Source: Acanthaster planci
Taxonomy: Eukaryota; Echinodermata; Asteroidea; Valvatida; Acanthasteridae
DNA length: 64,000 bases
Direction of reading: 5' to 3'
Assembly: GCF_001949145.1 (NCBI RefSeq)
Contig: NW_019091400.1
Location: forward strand, 1,498,250 to 1,562,249
The notes under the pieces are model-generated. The model was not told where the DNA came from, did no database searches, and worked only from the letters and a program-made list of their open reading frames with translations. Of the stretch, positions 57,023 through 64,000 are shown piece by piece. Each line of letters begins with the position of its first letter. Within the stretch, counting starts at the first letter, position 1. The position numbers and the translations under genes are program-made.

Positions 57023-57193
57023 GTTTACATTTTGTCACCAGCCAATTTGACAGAGGGCGCCCTTAAGATTGTTTACATGCAATTTCTTTGCCCACTCGAT
57101 ATTCGATTTCGAAGTTGGACGAAATTCGTGGCAATTTAAATCAGGGTTATTGTGAAATCCCGAAAGCTTCTTAACACGAGACCATGTACTGAG
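57023..57193. promoter_or_regulatory. Shared head-to-head promoter of TRIM23 and the C19orf44-like gene, with a putative 5' UTR exon on the plus strand
   Basis: The TRIM23 start codon is at 57022 on the minus strand. A good donor GAG|GTGAGA at 57193/57194 on the plus strand could end a noncoding first exon of the neighbouring gene, whose first coding exon has an acceptor at 58438. A CCAAT element (GCCAAT, 57041-57046) and a CAGAGGGCGCCC motif (57051-57062, weakly CTCF-like) lie between the two starts. A two-codon upstream reading frame ATGTACTGA sits at 57184-57192, just before the donor. Transcript starts are inferred. Confidence 0.4.
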
Positions 57194-58438
57194 GTGAGAA
57201 TCACTTTAAATCGTTCAGTAACCTCGAATAAGCGTGTTTTAGTGAGGATTTCTTTAATTTTTGGTCATTCAGTCAGTGATGCCAGTTGTTGGTCATGTTG
57301 GTTTAACTATCCAGGAGACTACCCCGGCCCCCAGAACTGTGGGGTCCGACGTCCGCCCTGCTCCCACGAAAGTTCTGGGGGTAACGGTCACGCACGGTAC
57401 ATGTACTGCAGAAAGCACACGTATCATTTAATGTCAGTCATTGCTCCATAGTGCCTTAGCTTACTATATAACTGTTCAGGAAGTATGATTAGCTTACTGC
57501 GGGGTTTGTCATCCACCATGCTCCCATGAATTGGAAGCGCAGTGGACTACAAACCTCACACAGTTCTGGGAGTATGCTGTGGTCTAGCCATCTGAAAGCA
57601 ATAAACTGTCCCCAAAAGTCCAATTCACTGGAAGAAATATAAAGAAAAAACAATTTTCCAGACCTGTCGTGTAGGGTTTGTGCATAAGTTATCAAGCGTT
57701 GTCCATACATCATAAAATAGATCATATTCATGATCTTTCCAACAAGGCAATGGCCTAATGGAAGAATTGTCAACTAATCATAAGAGCAGCGATCGACCGA
57801 CTGTGCCTAACATATCCCCAGAACTACACGTATTATCCCTAGTCAGTGGGGTTCGTTGCAAGCTCTGCTCTGCTACATTGCTAGGCAAAGTACAAGTATG
57901 TTGAGCATGATAAACTCCATACATGTATGCATAGTTCAGGGGTAACAGTGTTACAGCATGACTACGATCAGTCAACGTGGTCAGCTGATGACTGTTCATT
58001 TTCGGAGCGTTTTAACACCTCCCTGGTTTCAGCCAGGGGAAAACATGTATTTGTAGGTCAACTTTGGTCTACCTTGGCTAGGGGAACAGGTTCAAAGAGT
58101 CAACATGATGGGGTTTATGACACTTGAAAATCATGACGGTCTGATATGAAATTCTTTCTTTCGTAATAGACTGGAGTTTGCAAATTTTGGGGGGTTTATC
58201 AGATTTTTACAAGCAAGACAATTTTTTGCAGAATCTTTGCCATATTGTAAAGTCATTTACTCCCTTTTGGTCATGTGATCATCATCAAGATATATTGCAG
58301 GCCGAAATTTTAAAGTACATCTTTCATGGTACCAGAACAACATACATGTATGTTTCAATATTTGGCTGGTTTTTGAAGACATATAGTGTTACCTCTCAAG
58401 AATTGTACATATGCTTTGAACTTCTATCCTTTACTCAG
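57194..58438 (+). other. Probable 5' intron of the C19orf44-like gene
   Basis: Bounded by the GTGAGA donor and the CTTTACTCAG acceptor before the first coding exon. No recognisable coding sequence or named repeat is seen inside. Confidence 0.4.
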
Positions 58439-58446
58439 TGGGCATA

Positions 58447-58590
58447 ATGCAAAGGAGATTCTCCAATCAACCATCGGCGCTTGACAGAGCGCAACAGCAT
58501 CTACAGGGCAAGAGGCTCTCTGCCCCCACGGGCCCAAACCGAGGACAGGGTGCAAGTGCGGAACGAAAGAAAGATGACGACGATCTCAAC
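58447..58590 (+). CDS. C19orf44: C19orf44-like, first coding exon
   Basis: Encodes MQRRFSNQPSALDRAQQHLQ and onward to KKDDDDLN (48 codons, basic then acidic). The donor AAC|GTAAGT is phase 0. An acceptor CTTTACTCAG ends at 58438, eight bases before the ATG, so a noncoding exon upstream is likely. The N-terminus is not conserved with vertebrates, so the start is less certain than the frame. Confidence 0.7.
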
Positions 58591-61500
58591 GTAAGTGTTT
58601 CTGTATGTGTTGGGTGCAATCAGCCAATCAGCATTTTTGAACGATGTGTCGTTCCATCATTCATTCCTGTGTGGAATCCCCAACTTTACATCCCGTGTTT
58701 GAAACGGTCTTCCACATCCGTGAGTTAGAAAGAAGAGGCAATTGGCTGGTGGCAGGATTATCAGCAAATCATGAACTAAGATTGACAGATCCTTGTGCCA
58801 AGGTTGCATGATCATACAGATTGACCGATTGCATCCAACATGCACATCGTAGATCAAGTAACTGGGGTACTTCTGCTTCATTTTGGGAATTTTAACGCCA
58901 GCAGCAAGACTACGACTGCATATACAATGCCAACAAGTGTTTGCACGTGAGGTGTGCAAATTTATGTTCTGTACACGCACGCTCGGTTGATCAAAACATC
59001 TCAACATATGGTGCACCTAATGTGCATCACAAAAGTTTGAAGTCTAAAATCAATGCCTGTGTCAATCTGTGGGAAGTGATGTCATTTGAGAGAGACCTGT
59101 TCACACAAAGTTCAAGCCTAGCCTGCAGTTAGCTTTGTTGTACGAGTTTGTCATGCACATGTATATATATACCGGTATATGCTCAAAAAGGCAGTCCTGA
59201 TTTGCTGTTTACTTCAAGAACCAACATGGCATCATGTAGGAACGAATTAGAACAGTCATGTTCCGGTAGTTCATTTTTCTATTTGCCTACTTGTTCGCAT
59301 CAAGAGTTATTTGATAAACCTTATACTACTTCTCATGTAAATGACCATACTAGAAAATACTTGACTGAAAGACACATGTATGTAGATCAGTTCACAGGCG
59401 TAAAGCATTGTGCTTTTGTTTTGGAAAGAAAGCTAAACTCGGACAAACTTTCAGAAAATTAAAGTACACCTGGTTAGATTACTGTTTTTTTTTCTGTCAC
59501 AGGCCTACTTGAGCAAGCTCAACCGTAAAGTCTCCCAGGCCACTGGCAAGTTGACGGAGGGCGCCCTCAGTGATGACCTCAGTGACCTCAGCCTCTCCAG
59601 TGATGAGCTGGGAGGTCGTGGCGGGCGGCCCAGCCTGTCAGCAAGCCGCTTTGTCAAGACGAGCCGCAGTCAAACCCTTGAGAACAGTGATACCTTACGC
59701 CGGAAGCAAGAGACACTCTCAGGGGGCAGCCCCGCTGCCTCCTCCCTTAAGAAATCCGCCACCATGCCCGGCTTCCTGAACAGGTCTGTACCCGTCTATG
59801 CCTCAGCCGCCCTGCAGAAGGCGGCCCGGCTGGGTGCCAAGTTTGCCGAGCAGAGGCGGAGTGCCGAGAACCTGCGGGACACCGAGAGCGACCTGGACAT
59901 TTTGCTGAGCGATGACAGCGGTAAGGATTGCAGGCCCCTTGAGGGCGGAGCAAGCAGAGGTGTCAGCAGGGGGGGAGGTAAAGCAAAGTTGCCCACCGGC
60001 AACACTGACAAAGCTACCCCGCTTGGCCACCAGCTCAGCAGCGACAACGGCGAGCCCAAGAGGGCTATCAGTAAGTTCTTGAAGAAGTCGGCCAGGCCTT
60101 CATTCTACGTCGGCGAGAGTGACGACCAAGATGACAGCGACTTTGGCCGGGATGGAAACAAATTCCTCAAGAAGTCGGCTGCATTGAGACAGCCCAGCAA
60201 CAATCAGTCAAAAACAGATGCAGAAGAGGGAACGGGAAGTCGTTTCCTGAAGAAACCTGCCAAGCAGGGGCAGCCAGATGATGCAAAGTCCACTACGACC
60301 AAGATGAGGGCAAACGATGACACGTCTTTGCCCAGGGGACGACGGGGTGACTTTATGACATCGACACCGAAGAAAAACGGCATAACAGGAGCGTCAAAGC
60401 TGTCACGGACAGCACCCTCAGCATTTAGACTGGACAGTGATGAAGAAGACCTGCAAGACTTTATCATGAATCTCTCACCAACAAGCTCCCCAGAAATCCC
60501 TCCGATCAGAGATAATCAACCACGCAAAAAATCCAAGGACACTAAGGTACAGGTAGGATTGTTACACCTTCTAAAACGAAGTGTCACATCTGTCAGGTTG
60601 TTGACTCGAAGTATAGGCTGTGCTTTAAGTAATTACCTTTTCAACAGCAGGGAAAACCACACCCAAACAATATTCACACCCTCCAATATTGAAGCTAAAA
60701 AGCATGTTTCATCATGAAGATCAAAGTACATGTATTTTTGATGACATTCTTTGAATTGCTTTGATTGTTGTAACTACTAACACTTTTCAATTTTACATCC
60801 AGACTTTACAGTGTGACCAGAAGTTTCATTACATCTATGTCGTTTGCTTCGTTCCTTCAAGACAGACTATTTTATTGTTAAGTCTTATCCCATTTAAACC
60901 GAGATCAGTACTGCCAAAAAACAAATGAGAGTGGACAAATTATGCAATGGGGTGCTGAATCACTGTGTTTTTATGGGAACCTAAATTATACCACTGTATG
61001 TAAGAACTGTTTTTTAAAAACTGTATCTCGATGAAATAGCTCATTATGGCCAATCAGTGGTCTCAGTACGTATGATATCATAGACTGACTGGCACAATCG
61101 AGCACTTCCTTCTTGTGCCTTTGATTCACCCTGCGGGGGGGGCACCATCAACACTGTGGAGGGTCAGTGCTAAATGGTTTCCGTCTTTTGTAAACATAAA
61201 ATTTCATGCTGGGTACCAGTTTCTGTGATTTAGTTATAATTGTCACTCATCCATATCAATGGGCTCTTACTCGCAGTCATTTGTTAGGACCTGGCTTACC
61301 CTGAACACGGGGCATACATTGCATTTCAATGTGTCCGTACATTTCAGGAAAGCCAGCCCCCATCGGCTGTGAAATCCACGCCAGTGCCAAGGCCGGCCAC
61401 CCCAGCTGCCAAAACAGTAACTGCATCGAGAGACGCCGATTCTCTGTCCGCAGATAGTGTGGTAGCTGATGAGTCAGTACCTTCCGTTGCTGAAAGCATA

Positions 61501-64000
61501 GATGGTGAAGAGGAAGGTAACCTTTTTAGTGGTAGGTTGGGTTGCTGTTGCTCCGGTGTCGAAAAAATCCTGGCCATCCAGACTTAGTGAAATTGGTAAC
61601 TCGCAGTTATTCATATAACCAGTATGTTCAGTTCAGATGTGCCCTTTTCGCTTTGACATCAGGCATAAATTGTATTCACATCAGCCCTTGGAAACACCGT
61701 TTCAACATCACCTCGAAACATTATACCACCACCCCACCTGCTTACTATTAAGTGCCTTTCAGTGCAATGAGTGGTGGCATAATTTTCACATTTTTCTTGC
61801 TTTATTGTCATTACGAAGTCAGTTGACAAAAGGAGCTGTTTCAATTATCGTACAAATTTAAGAAACACTGAATTTGCCCAATTCCTCTGGAGATAAGAGA
61901 GATAAATGCCTGCTTATTGTTGGACACTGCAACATTTTCAGAAACCTAAACCTTCTTTTATATTAATGTCACTTGTGGTCAATTCTTAATTTATTCATTT
62001 GTGGTAATTTCTTAATTTATTCACTTGTGGTAAATTCTTAATTTATTCACTTGTGATATCGGTAATTTCTTAATTCATTCACTTGTGGTAATTTCTTAAT
62101 TTATTCACTTGTGATAATTTCTTAATTTATTCACTTGTGATAAATTCTGAATTTGTTCAGGAATACACGCTAACATCATGCAGCTGGAAGATTTGGAGTC
62201 AATTGGAAATGCGGCAACCCTTACAAGTAGTCCTGCATCAAAAACCAAACCATCAGCTGGGGAAAAGTACGACAGCATCTCTGATGAAATATCTGAGCAT
62301 AGCTCGTTCAAGAAGGACATCTTCGCTGGTTTGCAGACGGTCGATGACCTTCTGTTCCGGGAGATGACCCCAAAACGTGATGGAAAACATCGCACGGGGA
62401 AGGACAGTGAGCATGTCAGCGCCGATGAGATTGACACAGAGGGCGAATATTCCATTTCGGAGGTCCTCTCCGAAGGAACTTTGAGGAGATCCGGGAGCAA
62501 AACCCCGGGGGAGGTTTACGCCGACGACACTTTCGTCTCAGGGACAGAATCACCGTCCGCGGCCGGGACGAGCACGAGAACCGTGCCGGATTCCCACTCA
62601 GAGGTCACCAGTGAGGAAGATACCAGGCGGCAGATGTCTATTCACAGCCAGCAGCCGGACTCTGTGACGCGTTCCACTGCGACAAAAACAAGCCGGAGCT
62701 ACAGTGATGATTTTCACTCCCATGGCACGGACTCGGACATGGAGGATTTCTCAACAGACGAGGACAGCAGGACTCGGACGGAGTCGGTAACCCACAGCCA
62801 AAGCTTCACGTCTTACACGGAGAGCAGGACAGTGACAAGAAGCGAGAGGACCCCTAGAAAAGGGCGGAGAAGAGAAAGACGGAAAGAGAGGAGTAAGGAT
62901 GCAGCAGTTCAAGCAGACGGAGCAACGTCTGCCACACATCGCTGGCTCAGAGGTGCACATACAAACACTAATTAGAACTTGTGTTGCATTTTACCAGTTT
63001 AAATAATTATTAAAGTCATTTCATGCTTTGTTGAAAACCTTTTTTGGCCCAAGTGCTCGTGGATTTATGCATAAATTCAGTGTGAACAATCAAAGTAAGG
63101 AATTCTTTTGTCAAATCCATGAGACAGTGAGCAGTGATGTCACAAGAAACTTGAATGACCTTGCCAAGGTGCAACCATCCTTGAGTTAGGTCCTGTCATA
63201 ACCCCTGTGGACAATATATTTCAACAAATGGTCAGGCATGTTGTCTGTGGTGTATGCATACATACACACATGTGTTTGCTGAAACCAGTGTGCTCATGCA
63301 ATGTGTCCTCTCTTGAGAGAGTAGTCCACAGACCAGTTGATACCAGTGCTCATTCTGAGGGAAAAAAGGATGGACAGAAATGTGCGCGTGTTTGCATCTT
63401 CATTCAGTCAAAGCGCTTGACACTGTGGTTGGATTTTCTATGCCTACTCTTACTGATAAAGCAATGCAGCAGTTGTTACATTGTGCCTCAGTGCCTTATG
63501 TAAAGCAGGCATGACTGTAGCCAACCCCAAGAAAATTAAAGATGGGGTTGTACGTCTGCTCTTGGTGCACGCATGTTAACGTTTGCCTGCTTTGTTGACT
63601 TCTTTACATGTATTCAGATCTTGATTTGAGTGCCCTAGGCACAGTGACAGGTGTTGATCCCCTGCCAGTAGCCATGCACATCATCAACCCTCAGGCGCTT
63701 GAAGGTAAGAAGAGCGTTCATGATAGGCAGGAAAAAGTCTGAAAAGTTTGAGTAAAAGTGCGTTTACTGGGAGTCCATTTTTACTGTGATATCCAAAGTG
63801 CAGCAATTAAAATGGTTTTGCATTTTAATTGCAATGCATTTTATATTTTCAGTACAGCCCTTAAAAATGCGCCCAGAGATGTGTCTCAGGTAACCAGTGT
63901 TGTAGTTGAGTCCATCACGAAACCAGACACAAGATCAGACACAAGACAATGCACAAGACCAGGCACAAGAGCAGACACAAGAGCAGACACAAGACCAGAC
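58447..64000 (+). CDS. C19orf44: C19orf44 orthologue (DUF4614 protein), partial, runs off the right edge
   Basis: Visible coding exons are 58447-58590, 59503-60546 (or 60552), 61348-61516, 62161-62952 and 63618-63704, all joined in phase, giving about 745 residues so far; human C19orf44 is, from memory, about 657. Recognition rests on an ordered set of matches. DLSDLSLSSDE corresponds to human DFSDVSLED, SRFVKTSRSQTLE to SRFLKRNQTLD, and AALQKAARL...RDTESD to AALMKLAQL...SDTESD. SDEEDLQDFI corresponds to SDEEEMKVLL, YSDDF to YSEDF, KDAAVQ to KDTAVQ, and the last exon GTVTGVDPLPVAMHIINPQA to [19 protein letters not shown]. The protein is mostly low-complexity and disordered, with a conserved C-terminal domain still to come. 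The function is not established. Confidence 0.85.
58591..59502 (+). other. C19orf44-like intron
   Basis: Intron of 912 bp with a GTAAGT donor and a TTTCTGTCACAG acceptor. No recognisable element. Confidence 0.75.
59503..60546 (+). CDS. C19orf44: C19orf44-like, large exon with repeated FLKK motifs
   Basis: The 348 codons run from AYLSKLNRKVSQ to RKKSKDTK. The composition is rich in Ser, Lys, Asp and Gly, as in a disordered protein. A short motif of the form S/K-R/K-F-L-K-K-S/P-A recurs: SRFVKTS, SSLKKSA, SKFLKKSA, NKFLKKSA and SRFLKKPA. The human protein has SRFLKR and SRFLKK at related places. The donor can be AAG|GTACAG (60546) or CAG|GTAGGA (60552); both are phase 0 and differ by two codons. 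Confidence 0.85.
60547..61347 (+). other. C19orf44-like intron
   Basis: Intron of 0.8 kb ending TACATTTCAG. Nothing recognisable inside. Confidence 0.75.
61348..61516 (+). CDS. C19orf44: C19orf44-like, Ala/Ser/acidic exon
   Basis: Encodes ESQPPSAVKSTPVPRPATPA and onward to ESIDGEEE, ending in phase 1 at AAG|GTAACC. It joins in frame to both neighbours. Sequence conservation is low, so support is mainly from splice phase and composition. Confidence 0.7.
61517..62160 (+). other. C19orf44-like intron with minisatellite at its 3' end
   Basis: Intron of 644 bp. Its last 180 bases are a 26-bp tandem repeat that reaches the splice acceptor itself. Confidence 0.8.
61981..62160 (+). repeat. 26-bp minisatellite, about seven units, forming a splice acceptor
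   Basis: Units of the form AATTTCTTAATTTATTCACT followed by TGTGGT repeat with lengths 25, 26, 32, 26, 26, 26 and a final partial unit of 19. In the last unit TTTATTCAC has become TTTGTTCAG, and that CAG is the acceptor of the next exon. Each unit also carries a CTTAATT branch-point-like motif and pyrimidine-rich sequence. Confidence 0.9.
62161..62952 (+). CDS. C19orf44: C19orf44-like, Ser/Thr/acidic exon
   Basis: Runs from GIHANIMQLEDLESIGN to DAAVQADGATSATHRWLR (phase 1 in and out). The YSDDFHSHGTDSD and KDAAVQ segments match the conserved YSEDF and KDTAVQ segments of vertebrate C19orf44. The middle is extremely rich in Ser, Thr, Glu and Arg. The donor is AGAG|GTGCAC. Confidence 0.85.
62953..63617 (+). 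other. C19orf44-like intron
   Basis: Intron of 665 bp ending GTATTCAG. No recognisable element. Confidence 0.75.
63618..63704 (+). CDS. C19orf44: C19orf44-like, conserved C-terminal-domain exon (last one visible)
   Basis: Encodes DLDLSALGTVTGVDPLPVAM HIINPQALE, which aligns with human [28 protein letters not shown]. It is phase 1 in and out with donor GAAG|GTAAGA. This is the strongest single match identifying the gene; the rest of the domain lies beyond the window. Confidence 0.88.
63922..64000. repeat. 12-bp minisatellite running off the right edge
   Basis: At least 6.5 units of ACCAGACACAAG with small changes continue to the last base of the window. It lies in the intron after the last visible exon of the C19orf44-like gene. 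The total length is unknown. Confidence 0.9.

Overview
The window is animal nuclear DNA: GT-AG introns, genes split over kilobases, tRNA-derived SINEs, a Tc1/mariner-type MITE, minisatellites, and three gene families limited to or typical of animals. The SINE style, intron-rich orthologues and moderately compact genes suggest an invertebrate deuterostome (echinoderm, hemichordate or amphioxus) or possibly a lophotrochozoan. I cannot name the species. About 900 bases (21064-21966) are an assembly gap of Ns inside a triplet-repeat array.

Left part (1 to about 37.2 kb) is gene-poor. The only coding exon I can support is the first exon of a DMRTA (DMRT4/5-class) doublesex-related transcription factor on the minus strand (14855-15284). 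It carries a complete DM zinc-finger domain and ends at a clear splice donor. No DMA-domain exon is visible between it and the left edge, so the first intron appears to run at least 14.8 kb off the window. Around it are CpG-rich, AATTA-rich islands that look like candidate cis-regulatory DNA, short perfect inverted repeats, a tRNA-like sequence, a minus-strand SINE and the (TTG/CTG)n array. This is the usual look of the territory of a developmental regulator, but that reading is inference.

Right part (about 37.2 to 64 kb) holds two well-supported genes arranged head to head. On the minus strand is a complete TRIM23 (ARD1) orthologue in ten coding exons (57022 down to 37227). Its phases all join, giving a 574-residue protein with RING, two B-boxes, coiled coil and C-terminal ARF GTPase, the same length as I recall for the human protein. 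On the plus strand, starting a short distance away, is an orthologue of human C19orf44 (DUF4614 protein). Five coding exons are visible, and the gene runs off the right edge.

The most interesting features are in how the introns are built. TRIM23 intron 2 uses a GC-AG donor. The end of TRIM23 exon 5 with its donor has been tandemly copied into intron 5 as a roughly 113-bp repeat. One C19orf44 splice acceptor appears to be made from the last unit of a 26-bp minisatellite. The ARF domain of TRIM23 has Asp458 where classical ARFs have the catalytic Gln. The palindrome TACATGTA is about ten times more frequent in the right half than in the left. I found no gene cluster that looks like a new biochemical system; the novelty here is in gene structure and repeats.
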